Assembly: GCA_963746155.1 (NCBI GenBank)
Contig: CAVVAB010000010.1
Location: 186,001 to 250,000 of the forward strand
DNA from: AC-32 sp963746155
Lineage (GTDB): Bacteria > Actinomycetota > Thermoleophilia > Gaiellales > Gaiellaceae
Length of the DNA: 64,000 bases
Reading direction: 5' to 3'
Shown: positions 38,139 through 45,949 of the stretch, one piece after another
Layout: each line of letters opens with the position of its first letter
Position numbering within the stretch: the first letter of the stretch is position 1
The notes under the pieces: generated by a model
Told to the model about the DNA's origin: nothing
Database searches by the model: none
The model's input: the letters and a program-made list of their open reading frames with translations, nothing else
Translations under genes and position numbers: made by a program

Positions 38139-38776
38139 GGCTTGCCGACCTCGAACGGACGCTCGGGCGGCGCTTCGCGCGCTTCGCTACCAACGCCGTC
38201 GTCTCACGGCCCAGGCTCTGGCGAGTGTTCCGGGGCCCGCTGCGCGCCCAGTTCGACCGCATGGCGCCGGTCTGGGACGGGATGCGACGCCCCGACGCAC
38301 TCGCGCCGCTCGAGCTCGCGCTCGATGCGCTGCCCAGGCCTCCCAGGCACGTGCTCGACCTTGGGACCGGAACCGGGGCGGCCGCATTCCTGATCGCCTC
38401 GCGGTTTCCCGGCAGCGAGGTGGTCGGCATCGACCTCGCGCCCGAGATGGTGGCCCAGGCGAGGAAGAACACACCGCCGGAGCTCGCGGAGCGGGTGCGC
38501 TTCGAGGCGGCCGACGCGACGCATCTCTCTTTCGCCGATGCGGCTTTCGACCTCGTATCCCTCGCGAACATGATCCCGTTCTTCGACGAGCTGGCTCGCG
38601 TCACCGCCCCCGGCGGCTCGATCGTCCTGGCGTTCTCGGCCGGGCCCGAGACGCCGATCTGGGTTCCGCCGGGGCGCCTGCGGAAGGAGCTCGGCGCACG
38701 CGGTTTCGGGGAATTTGCGGACTTTCAGGCGAGCATCGGGACGGCGCTGCTTGCCCGCAAGGGCGAGCCGGTCTAG
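38135..38776 (+). CDS. class I SAM-dependent methyltransferase
   Basis: The 213-residue protein has the Rossmann-fold SAM site HVLDLGTGTGAAAFLIASRF (motif I), VVGIDLAPEMVAQAR (motif II), FEAADATHLSFADAAFDLV and an ARVTAPGGSIVLAFSAGPE strand. The substrate is unknown; the fold is closest to ubiquinone/menaquinone-type or small-molecule methyltransferases. GTG overlaps the SAM hydrolase stop (GTGA), so one enzyme that consumes SAM and one that hydrolyses it are translated together. Confidence 0.85.
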   Translation: MRLADLERTLGRRFARFATNAVVSRPRLWRVFRGPLRAQFDRMAPVWDGMRRPDALAPLELALDALPRPPRHVLDLGTGTGAAAFLIASRFPGSEVVGIDLAPEMVAQARKNTPPELAERVRFEAADATHLSFADAAFDLVSLANMIPFFDELARVTAPGGSIVLAFSAGPETPIWVPPGRLRKELGARGFGEFADFQASIGTALLARKGEPV

Positions 38777-38788
38777 CCTCATGGTCAC

Positions 38789-38833
38789 AAGGACGTTCGC
38801 GGCGCGGTAGCACCGGCCCGGACGTCCTTCTTT
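38789..38833 (+). terminator. intrinsic terminator after the methyltransferase gene
   Basis: AAGGACGT (38789-38796) pairs with ACGTCCTT (38822-38829) around a GC-rich 25-base loop that can pair further; CTTTC follows. It separates the hem/SAM genes from tRNA-Phe. Confidence 0.7.
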
Positions 38834-38864
38834 CGCGGGCGGCGCGGCTAGACTAGGCGGCCGC

Positions 38865-38937
38865 GGCGAGGTAGCTCAGTTGGTAGAGCACACGGCTGAA
38901 AACCGTGGTGTCGCCGGTTCGATTCCGGCCCTCGCCA
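38865..38937 (+). tRNA. tRNA-Phe (GAA anticodon)
   Basis: A 73-nt cloverleaf with acceptor GGCGAGG/CCTCGCC, D arm TAGCTCAGTTGGTAGAGC, anticodon stem CACGG/CCGTG with GAA at 38898-38900, and T arm GCCGGTTCGATTCCGGC. A73 is present and CCA is not encoded. Confidence 0.97.
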
Positions 38938-39088
38938 CCTCGACTTCTCCTCCTAGCGACCGGCGACGGTTGGCCGCGCCCGCACAGGTCGGTCGCGGCG
39001 GCGAAGCCGGGCAACTGGCCACCACCAGACGCACCCGGCGATTGACACCGATCTGCGCGAGCGGTCTTTCACCAGGGAGCGATCGGGT

Positions 39089-39094
39089 TAGCCT
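39089..39094 (+). promoter_or_regulatory. -10 hexamer TAGCCT, leaderless start at 39101
   Basis: TAGCCT ends six bases before GTG of the arginase gene. The 150 bases between it and tRNA-Phe hold nothing else I recognise. Confidence 0.5.
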
Positions 39095-39100
39095 TGCCTC

Positions 39101-40009
39101 GTGGGCGGGCAGGAGACGAAGGCGGTTGCCATCATCGGCGCGGCGCTCGATCTCGGTTCCGGGCGCCGGGGCGTCGACATGGGCCCGTCCGCGATTCGCT
39201 ACGCGGGCCTGGACGCGAAGATCGAGGAGCTCGGGCGGCGCTGCGAGGACTGGGGAAACGTCATGGCCGCCGTCGCCGAGGCGAGCTCGCCCGGGGACGA
39301 GCGCGCGCGCTTCCTGCCGCAGATCAAGGAGACCTGTGAGCGGATCGCGGAGCTGGTCGTACGTGCAGTCGAGGGCGGGTACCTGCCGCTCGTTCTCGGG
39401 GGCGACCACTCGGTCGCGCTCGGAACGCTCGGCGGCCTTGCCCGTGTTCGTGGCCCCGGCGGCGTGCTCTGGTTCGACGCGCACGGTGACCTGAACCGGC
39501 CCGAGACGTCTCCGACTGGGAACGTCCACGGGATGCCGCTCGCGGCGGCGCTCGGAATCGCCGGTCCGGAGTTCGAGAGCGAGGCCTTCCGGCTGCCTGC
39601 TGTCGAGCCCGGCCGCATCGCGCTGGTCGGGGTACGGTCGCTCGACGAGGCCGAGCGGACCCTCCTCGCCGAGCTCGAGGCGAGCGTCTACACGATGAGC
39701 GATCTCGACCGGCTCGGAGTGGAGACCGTCGTGCGCGAGGCGCTCGAGCACGTCTCCGGCGACGGCTTCGTGCACGTCAGCCTCGACATGGACGTGCTCG
39801 ACCCGGACATGGCTCCGGGCGTGGGCACACCGGTTCGCGGCGGTCTTTCGTACCGCGAGGCCCATCTGGCGCTCGAGCTCGTCGCGGAGTCGGGGCTCGC
39901 GGATTCGCTCGAGGTCGTCGAGGTCAACCCGATCCTCGACCGCGGCAACGAGACCGCCCAGCTGGCGGTCGAGCTCGTCGCGAGCGCGCTCGGCGCGCGC
40001 ATTTTGTGA
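39101..40009 (+). CDS. arginase-family ureohydrolase
   Basis: The intact 302-residue protein has the manganese-cluster motifs of ureohydrolases: PLVLGGDHSVALG, VLWFDAHGDLNRPE and HVSLDMDVLDPDMAPGVGTP. The N-terminal GVDMGPSAIRYAGLDAKIEEL pattern is typical of arginases of the RocF branch and not of agmatinases, so arginine to ornithine and urea is the likely reaction. No urease genes are in view. Transcribed alone from a leaderless promoter; repeat copy D follows. Confidence 0.88.
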   Translation: MGGQETKAVAIIGAALDLGSGRRGVDMGPSAIRYAGLDAKIEELGRRCEDWGNVMAAVAEASSPGDERARFLPQIKETCERIAELVVRAVEGGYLPLVLGGDHSVALGTLGGLARVRGPGGVLWFDAHGDLNRPETSPTGNVHGMPLAAALGIAGPEFESEAFRLPAVEPGRIALVGVRSLDEAERTLLAELEASVYTMSDLDRLGVETVVREALEHVSGDGFVHVSLDMDVLDPDMAPGVGTPVRGGLSYREAHLALELVAESGLADSLEVVEVNPILDRGNETAQLAVELVASALGARIL

Positions 40010-40033
40010 CATGTCCGCCGGGCCGCTGATCTA

Positions 40034-40125
40034 GGAGCCCCCGGGGGACCCCCGTGTGGTCCTTCCCCCGCTGACGAGCGTAGCCGCGAAACCGCTACGC
40101 GTGTGTGACGGCTCTGTCGCGGTTC
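40034..40125 (+). repeat. interspersed 3'-end element, copy D
   Basis: CCCCCGGGGGACCCCC precedes CCTTCCCCCGCTGAC and GAGCGTA. GCGTAGC (40078-40084) pairs with GCTACGC (40094-40100). Boxes are TGTGAC 40104 and TGTCGC 40115; the third position (40126) is not conserved. The right half lies inside the 3' end of the hydrolase gene. Confidence 0.78.
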
Positions 40126-40892
40126 AGGAACTTCTCGACTGCGTCGGCGGTCTCCTCGTATGCGTCCCAGTAGACGACGTGCCCACCCGGAACGCCGACG
40201 ACTTCGAGCCGGTCGCCCAGCCGCTCCGCAAAGTCGACGAGCTGGTCTTCCCGGACAAGGCCGAACTCAGACGCGTGCACGAGGAGGGACGGGTCCGGAA
40301 GGACGGTTGGGGGCGGCGGGTCGGTGCAGAGCTCGCTGTAGGCGGTGACGACCGCGGCGCGCGAGTACCGCCAGCGCAACCCTCCGTCTGCGCCCCGCTC
40401 GAGGTGCTCGAGCGCGTCCTCCTCGACGGACTCCCGCGGCGTCCAGGTCGCCGTCATCAGCCGCGCGTCGACAGCCTCCTCGGCGGTCGCAAACTGCTGG
40501 TCCTTTGCCGACGCTTCGGCGAAGTCGCGGCCGACGTGCGGCAGAAGCTGAATCGCCGGGTCGAGCAGCACCGCGCGCTCGACGCGCTCCGGCGCACGCG
40601 CGCAGAGCTCCAGCACCAGGCGCGCGCCGAAGCTGTGCCCGACCCACGCCGCCCGCTCCACCCCGGCCGCCTCGACGGTTTCGAGCACGTCGTCGGCGTG
40701 CGTGGCGAGATTCCACGGCGGGTCGTACTCGGAGCGCCCGTGTCCGCGCAGGTCGGGAGCGAGCACCCGGTACCGCCCGGCCAGCCGATCCTCGGCGAGA
40801 CGACGGAACCGGCGTCCATGCGCAGTGACTCCGTGCAGGCAGACGACGGCTGGAGCTTCGCGATCGCCCCATTCGTAGACGTGGAGGCGCAT
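40095..40892 (-). CDS. alpha/beta-hydrolase
   Basis: The intact 265-residue protein has the oxyanion HG (VVCLHGVTAHGRRF), PDLRGHGRSEYDPPW, nucleophile Ser in AAWVGHSFGARLVLEL and the catalytic His in VVGVPGGHVVYWDAY. The substrate is unknown; the family includes esterases and C-C hydrolases. The start overlaps the stop of the EtfBA gene (TGATG). Its last residues (RDRAVTHA) and the TAG stop are encoded by repeat copy D, so the C terminus was recruited from the element. Confidence 0.88.
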   Translation of the reverse strand: MRLHVYEWGDREAPAVVCLHGVTAHGRRFRRLAEDRLAGRYRVLAPDLRGHGRSEYDPPWNLATHADDVLETVEAAGVERAAWVGHSFGARLVLELCARAPERVERAVLLDPAIQLLPHVGRDFAEASAKDQQFATAEEAVDARLMTATWTPRESVEEDALEHLERGADGGLRWRYSRAAVVTAYSELCTDPPPPTVLPDPSLLVHASEFGLVREDQLVDFAERLGDRLEVVGVPGGHVVYWDAYEETADAVEKFLNRDRAVTHA

Positions 40893-42683
40893 CAGAGTGC
40901 GCCGGAGAGCGCAGCTGCGAACGGCGGCAGCGTCTCGCGCCAGTCGCCGAGGAGCACGACGTCCGAGGCGTCGCCGCCCGGCTCGCCTCGCACCGCGACC
41001 AGCACGCTCGCCTTTACGGACGCGGCCGCGTGCTCGTACCCCGGCTCCGTCTCGACCGCGACGTAGAGGCGCGGGGCGACCGCGCGGCCCAGCAGCCCCA
41101 GCTGCCGACCTCTCGGGATGAGCCCGGCCTCGCACGCGCCGAGATCGCCGCCGAGCGCCGCGCCGAGGTCGACCGCGTGCCCGCGCAAGGTCCTCGACTC
41201 CGGAGGCGCCGAGGCCAGCGCCGGCGGCCAGCACCACGTCCGCCTCGTCCAGCTCGAACGCCCGCTCCGACTCGTCGCGCTCGATCAGGCGCGAGCTCGG
41301 CTCGGCGAGCGCTTCCAGCGCGAAGGCCCGGATCTCCGTCCCGGCCGCGTCGCGCGGCTCGAGCGGTTGGAACATTCGCGGCCGCACGGTCGCGAGCTGC
41401 GGCGTCGTTGCGCCCATGATCACCGAGACGATGTTTCCGCCGTAGGCCGGCTTGAACTGGATGAGCCGGCCGGCGCGGTCGATGCCGAGATCGACGCAGT
41501 CGCCTGTCATCCCGAGCTCGAGCGCTCCCGCGGCGCGCGGGCCGTAGTCGCGCCCGCGGCTGCTGGCCGGGATCAACAGCGCATGAGGTCGCTCACGTTC
41601 GAGCACCTGGCGAAGCGCGTCGGCCCACACCGTGGGCTCGTACTCGGCCAGGCGAGGATCGTCGACGGTCACGACCAGGTCGGCGCCGCGCCGAGCCGCT
41701 TCGGCAGCCGCCTCTTCCAGCCCGTGGCCGAGCACAAGTGCGACGTTGGACCCGCCGAGCTTGCCCGCGAGCTCGCGTCCCTTCGCCAGGAGCTCCAGCG
41801 ACACTCGCGCGGGCCGCTCGTCGACGAGCTCGACGACCGACCAGCAGTCGTACGACTCGCCGGGCTTCTCTCCCAGCCGCTCGGGCTTCTCCCACGCCGA
41901 CGGCGCGACCTGCCGCTCGGCCAGGAGCGACTTCACGCGCTCGGCTGCCGTCGCAGGGTCGGCGAAGGTCTCTCCAGCGCGCTCGGGCGAGACATCTCGC
42001 ACTGCGAGGACGCGCGTCGGCGAGCCCGTCTGCCCGAAGCGCTTGTCGTCCGGCTGCACGTCGGGCACGAGATCGGCAGCGGTCCAGACGACGATCTGGC
42101 CGCCGGCTTCGGCGACCGGATCCGCGTCGAGGTCGGCGCCGTCCGGAGGCGACGCGACCGAGCAGAGCGCAGGAAGCGTGACCTCGTACGTCTCCTCGCC
42201 TTCGTCTCCGAGGCGCCTGGCCCGCAGCGTTCCGTCGCTCGCCTCGAGCGAGACGGCGCCTGTCACCTGCGGGAAGTCCAGGAACGCGGCGACCTCGGGC
42301 GGCACCTGCCAGGTCTCGGAGTCGAGCGTCTTGCGCCCGCAGAGGACGAGGTCCGCGCCCTCCTTCCGGATCGCGAGCGCCAAAGCGCGGCTCGTGCCGA
42401 GGACGTCGGCGAGTGCAAAGACGCGGTCGGAGAGATGGATGCAGCGGTCGGCGCCGACGGCAAGCGCTTGCCGGAGCGTCTCTTCGGCGGCAGGCGGGCC
42501 CATCGTCATCGCGATCACCTCGCCGCCGTGCTGTTCCCGAAGGCGGGCTGCATGCGCGACCGCGTAGGCGTCGAAGCGGTTCAGCTCGAGCGGAACGCCT
42601 TCCCGAACGAGCGACTTCGTCTCGTCGTCGAAGCGAATCGCGTCGCCGCGTGGCACCTGCTTGACCAGGCAGACGATCTTCAC
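40892..42683 (-). CDS. fused electron-transfer flavoprotein, EtfB domain followed by EtfA-like domain
   Basis: Residues 1-260 form an EtfB unit (KIVCLVKQVPRGDAIRFDDE, VEALNRFDAYAV-type segment LELNRFDAYAVAHAARLREQ, DRCIHLSDRVFALADVLGT). A linker (ERLGEKPGES) leads to an EtfA-like unit (VVELVDERPARVSLELLAKG, then HALLIPASSRGRDYGPRAAG). No ATG or GTG occurs at the junction, so the fusion looks real. A frame change near 41190 precedes the C-terminal third. There the FAD motifs are eroded: QTG is LLG (RQLGLLGRAVAPRLYVAV), SGAIQH is PGYEHA, and the INxDxxAP loop is absent. The partner dehydrogenase is unknown. Confidence 0.82.
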
Positions 42684-42690
42684 CTCGGTG

Positions 42691-42696
42691 AGACTA
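42691..42696 (-). promoter_or_regulatory. -10 hexamer TAGTCT, leaderless start at 42683
   Basis: TAGTCT on the minus strand ends seven bases before GTG of the EtfBA gene. The divergent phosphoesterase GTG is only 20 bases from the EtfBA start. Confidence 0.45.
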
Positions 42697-42702
42697 CCGG
42701 CC

Positions 42703-43384
42703 GTGCTCGGGGTGCTCTACGACATCCACGGGAACCTGCCCGCGCTTGACGCGGTGCTGGCCGAGGCGAAGCGTGAGGGCGTCGACCGCTGGCTCCTCGG
42801 CGGCGACTACGGGACTCCCAGCCCGTGGCCGCTCGAGACGATGGGCCGCCTGCGGGAGCTCGGGAACGCGACCTGGATCCGCGGCAACGGCGAGCGCTGG
42901 CTCCGCGAGCCGCCGGCCGACCGCCCGGAGGTGATGCAGGACTACGCGCTGTTCCGCGGCGACCTCCCCGACGAGGAGATCGACCGGCTCTACGCGCTGC
43001 CCGCGCGAGCCGAGCTGGACGGGGTGCTCTACGTGCACGGCTCTCCGCTCTCGGACGTCGAGAGCTTCGCCCCGCAGCCAGGGGTTGAGGCGGACGAGAT
43101 CCGGATGCTGGCCGGCGAGCGCGACCGGGTCGTCGTCTTCGGCCACAGCCACCAGCAGTTCCAGCGACCGGGGCCCGAGGGGACGACGCTCGTCAACCCG
43201 GGCAGCGTCGGGATGCCGCTCGACGGGGACCGCCGCTCCGCTTGGGCGGTCAGCCGTAGCCCTGGGGAGTTCGAGTTCCGTCGCACCGAATACGACTGGG
43301 AGCGTGCAGCCGATGCGTTCCGGGGCGCTGAGCGGTCGCTTCGGAAAGCTCGCGGCGCGGCGGATCGAGCTCGGCTCGGACTGA
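42703..43384 (+). CDS. metallophosphoesterase (YfcE/MJ0936-like), frame break near the end
   Basis: Calcineurin-like phosphoesterase with metal motifs YDIHGNLPALDAVLAE, LGGDYGTPSP, WIRGNGERWL, LYVHGSPLS and VVFGHSHQQF, then VNPGSVGMPLDGD. GNxE replaces the usual GNHD (Glu for His/Asp), seen in some members of this subgroup. The frame changes near 43325; the alternative frame gives a conserved-looking tail ending GKLAARRIELGSD at 43384. It may act on cyclic dinucleotides or nucleotides; not determinable. Confidence 0.82.
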
Positions 43385-43400
43385 CCGCGACCGCCACGGC

Positions 43401-43497
43401 TCTGAACGTCACACTCTCGGCGCAGTTCCGCGACAGACACGTGCGCCCGCGCTCGATACGCTCGCAGCGGGGAGGAGGCTGGGCGCGCCTTAACTAG
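43401..43497 (-). repeat. interspersed 3'-end element, copy B
   Basis: On the minus strand: TAGTTAAGGCGCGCCC, CCTCCTCCCCGCTGC and GAGCGTA (GCGT at 43461-43458). Boxes 26 bases on are TGTCGC (43435), TGCGCC (43424) and TGTGAC (43413). It sits between convergent phosphoesterase and osmC genes; the left 40 bases match copy A almost base for base. Confidence 0.85.
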
Positions 43498-43513
43498 GGA
43501 AGAAGGGGAGCGG

Positions 43514-43951
43514 CTAGCTCTCGAGCGCCGCGTCGAGCTCGATCTCCACGCCGCCGAGGGCGTTCGAGACCGGGCAGCCCTTCTTCGCTTCCTCTGCGGC
43601 AGCGAGGAACGTTGCTTCGTCGATCCCGTCGACCTGGCCGCGCAGCGTCAGATGCATCGACGTGATGCGGAAGCCCGCGTCGGTCTGGTCGAGCGAGCAA
43701 ACCGCGTCGGCCTCGATGCGCGTCGGCGGGTGTCCTGCCTGTGCGAGCCCGTGCGCGAGGGCCATCGACACGCAGGTCGCGTGCGCGGCGGCGATCAGCT
43801 CCTCCGGGCTGGTCTTGCCGCCCGACTCCTCGAACCGGGAGGCGAAGGTCACCTGCTGCCCGGTGATCGCGCCGCTGCCCGTGTCGAACTGGCCGGAGCC
43901 GTGGACGAGGTCGCCCTCCCAGGTCGCGTGCGCATGCCGCTCAATCGCCAT
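43514..43951 (-). CDS. osmC: OsmC/Ohr-family thiol peroxidase
   Basis: The intact 145-residue protein has the OsmC subtype pattern: TSPEELIAAAHATCVSMALA with Cys60 and KKGCPVSNALGG with Cys126, the redox pair that reduces organic hydroperoxides. The conserved Glu lies in the PEEL segment. The start ATG lies inside the 3' end of rarA (11-base overlap), so it is probably co-transcribed with it. Repeat copy B follows the stop. Confidence 0.92.
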   Translation of the reverse strand: MAIERHAHATWEGDLVHGSGQFDTGSGAITGQQVTFASRFEESGGKTSPEELIAAAHATCVSMALAHGLAQAGHPPTRIEADAVCSLDQTDAGFRITSMHLTLRGQVDGIDEATFLAAAEEAKKGCPVSNALGGVEIELDAALES

Positions 43952-45209
43952 CGTGTGCTTCCTCCTCGCCCGACCCTGACGGTCGGTAGTAGGTGCGTCC
44001 TCGCAACGCGTCCGGCAGGTGCTCCGCCTCGAACCCGCGCGGATCGTCGTGCGGGTAAATGTAACCGGCTCCGCGCCCGAGCTGGCGCGCGCCGCGATAC
44101 CCCGTTCCTCGCAGTGCGTCAGGCGGTCGCTCATGGCCGTGCTCCTGAACATCCACGGTGGCCTCCTTCAGCGCCACGTAGGAGGCGTTCGACTTCGGCG
44201 CGCGCGCGAGGTAGATCGCGGCCTGGGCAAGGTTGAGCCGCGCTTCCGGGAGACCGACGTGCTCGACCGCCTGCGCGGCGGCGACCGCGACGAGCAGCGC
44301 GCGCGGGTCGGCGTTGCCGATGTCCTCGGAGGCCAGCACGATCATGCGACGCGCGATGAAGCGCGCGTCCTCTCCACCCTCGAGCATCGCCGCGAGGTAG
44401 TAGACGGAGGCGTCCGGATCGGAGCCGCGCATGGACTTGATGAAGGCGGACGTGAAGTCGTAGTGGGCATCGCCGCCCTTGTCGTAGACGAGCGGTCGCT
44501 TGCGGGCGGCGTCCTCGACGTGCTCGGCCCGCAGCTCGCCGCCGCCGGCCCGGGCCGTCTGGACAGCGAGCTCGACGATGGTGAGCGCGTTCCGCGCGTC
44601 CCCGCCCGCGCGCACGGCGACCGACTCGACCAGCTCGTCGTCGAGCTCAACGCTGAGAGCCGCCGCACCGCGACGCACGATCTGCGCGAGCTCGTCCTGT
44701 GACAGCGATCGGAGCTCGTAGACCTGGCAGCGCGACAGCAGCGCCGAGTTGACCGAGAAGTACGGGTTCTCGGTGGTCGCGCCGATCAGCGTCAGGAGCC
44801 CCTCCTCGACACCCGGGAGCAGCGCGTCCTGCTGTGCCTTGTTGAACCTGTGGATCTCGTCGAGGAAGAGAATCGTCCGCTGGCCGGAGCCGCCGAGCCG
44901 GTCACGCGAGCGCGCTAGGACCTCGCGCACGTCGGAGACAGTGGCCGACACCGCGGAGAGTTCCTCGAAGGCGCCGCCGGTGCTCTCGGCGACGATTCGC
45001 GCGAGAGTCGTCTTCCCGGTTCCCGGCGGCCCGAAGAGGATCATCGAGCCGACGCGATCCTCGGCGATCGCGAGTCGCAGCGCCGATCCTTCCCCGAGCG
45101 CCTGCTCCTGACCCACGAACTCGTCGAGCGTGCGCGGCCGCAGGCGCAGGGCCAGTGGCGCGAGGTCGCGGATCCGCTCCTGAGCCGCGTCGGCGAAGAG
45201 ATCGCTCAC
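43941..45209 (-). CDS. rarA: replication-associated recombination protein RarA (MgsA)
   Basis: The intact 422-residue AAA+ ATPase shows LRPRTLDEFVGQEQALGEG, Walker A LFGPPGTGKTTLARIVA, Walker B ILFLDEIHRFNKAQQDALLP, sensor GATTENPYFSVNSALLSRC, and the C-terminal tetramerisation region with IKSMRGSDPDASVYYLA. RarA acts at stalled replication forks and binds SSB and DNA ends. GTG 45209 is nine bases from CATACT on the minus strand. The 3' end overlaps osmC. Confidence 0.94.
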   Translation of the reverse strand: MSDLFADAAQERIRDLAPLALRLRPRTLDEFVGQEQALGEGSALRLAIAEDRVGSMILFGPPGTGKTTLARIVAESTGGAFEELSAVSATVSDVREVLARSRDRLGGSGQRTILFLDEIHRFNKAQQDALLPGVEEGLLTLIGATTENPYFSVNSALLSRCQVYELRSLSQDELAQIVRRGAAALSVELDDELVESVAVRAGGDARNALTIVELAVQTARAGGGELRAEHVEDAARKRPLVYDKGGDAHYDFTSAFIKSMRGSDPDASVYYLAAMLEGGEDARFIARRMIVLASEDIGNADPRALLVAVAAAQAVEHVGLPEARLNLAQAAIYLARAPKSNASYVALKEATVDVQEHGHERPPDALRGTGYRGARQLGRGAGYIYPHDDPRGFEAEHLPDALRGRTYYRPSGSGEEEAHDGD

Positions 45210-45218
45210 GTTGCGAGA

Positions 45219-45226
45219 AGTATGCT
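45219..45226. promoter_or_regulatory. overlapping divergent -10 elements between rarA and kynA
   Basis: CATACT (minus, 45224-45219) is nine bases from GTG 45209, and TATGCT (plus, 45221-45226) is six bases from GTG 45233. The start codons are only 23 bases apart and the two hexamers share four bases. Confidence 0.5.
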
Positions 45227-45232
45227 CCGGCC

Positions 45233-45949
45233 GTGGAGGGTCACGAAGCGGAGGACTTCAGCGCGCCCGTCCTCGAAGGTGAGGCCGCAAGCGATTACGA
45301 GCGCTACTTGCGGACCGACGAGCTGCTCGCGCTGCAGAAGACGCCCGCCGAGCAGGCGCACCGGGACGAGCTGCTCTTCCAGACCGTCCACCAGGCGTCG
45401 GAGCTCTGGCTCAAACTCGCCTGGAGCGAGGCCGAGGAGGCGACTGTGCTCATCGAGCGGGAGGACCTGGCGGCGGCCGTGCGCCTTCTCCGTCGGAGCG
45501 TGCTCGCTGTCCAGTACGTGATCGCCCAGCTGGACATGCTCGAGCAGATGTCGCCGTGGGAATACCAGACGATCCGCAAGGTGCTCGGGCACGGAAGCGG
45601 CTTCGACTCGCCGGGGTTCCGCGAGATTCGCCGCATCACGCCGCAGCTGGGCCAGGCGTTCTTCGGCCTCATTCGCGAGCGCGGCCTGACAATCGTCGAC
45701 GTCTATCGCCAGGGCCGCGAGCACGACGACCTGTACCAGCTGGCCGAGCTCCTGATCGCCTGGGATGAGCACATCTCGCTCTGGCGCATGCGGCACTATC
45801 TGGTCGTCGCACGCGTGATCGGCGACCAGGTCGTCGGCACCCAGGGCACGCCGGTCGAGCTGCTCGGCGGCCTGATCAAGCAGCGCTTCTACCCCGAGCT
45901 CTGGCAGGCGCGAAACAAGCTCACGGAGCTCTCCAACGAGGAGGATTGA
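45233..45949 (+). CDS. kynA: tryptophan 2,3-dioxygenase
   Basis: The intact 238-residue haem enzyme opens the tryptophan ring to N-formylkynurenine. Motifs: YERYLRTDELLALQKTP, ELLFQTVHQASELWLKLAW (substrate-binding region), SPWEYQTIRKVLGHGSGFDS and WRMRHYLVVARVIGDQVVG, which contains the haem-ligand His. GTG 45233 is supported by a TATGCT hexamer six bases upstream. The downstream M20 peptidase gene starts within its last codons. No other kynurenine-pathway gene is in the window. Confidence 0.93.
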   Translation: MEGHEAEDFSAPVLEGEAASDYERYLRTDELLALQKTPAEQAHRDELLFQTVHQASELWLKLAWSEAEEATVLIEREDLAAAVRLLRRSVLAVQYVIAQLDMLEQMSPWEYQTIRKVLGHGSGFDSPGFREIRRITPQLGQAFFGLIRERGLTIVDVYRQGREHDDLYQLAELLIAWDEHISLWRMRHYLVVARVIGDQVVGTQGTPVELLGGLIKQRFYPELWQARNKLTELSNEED

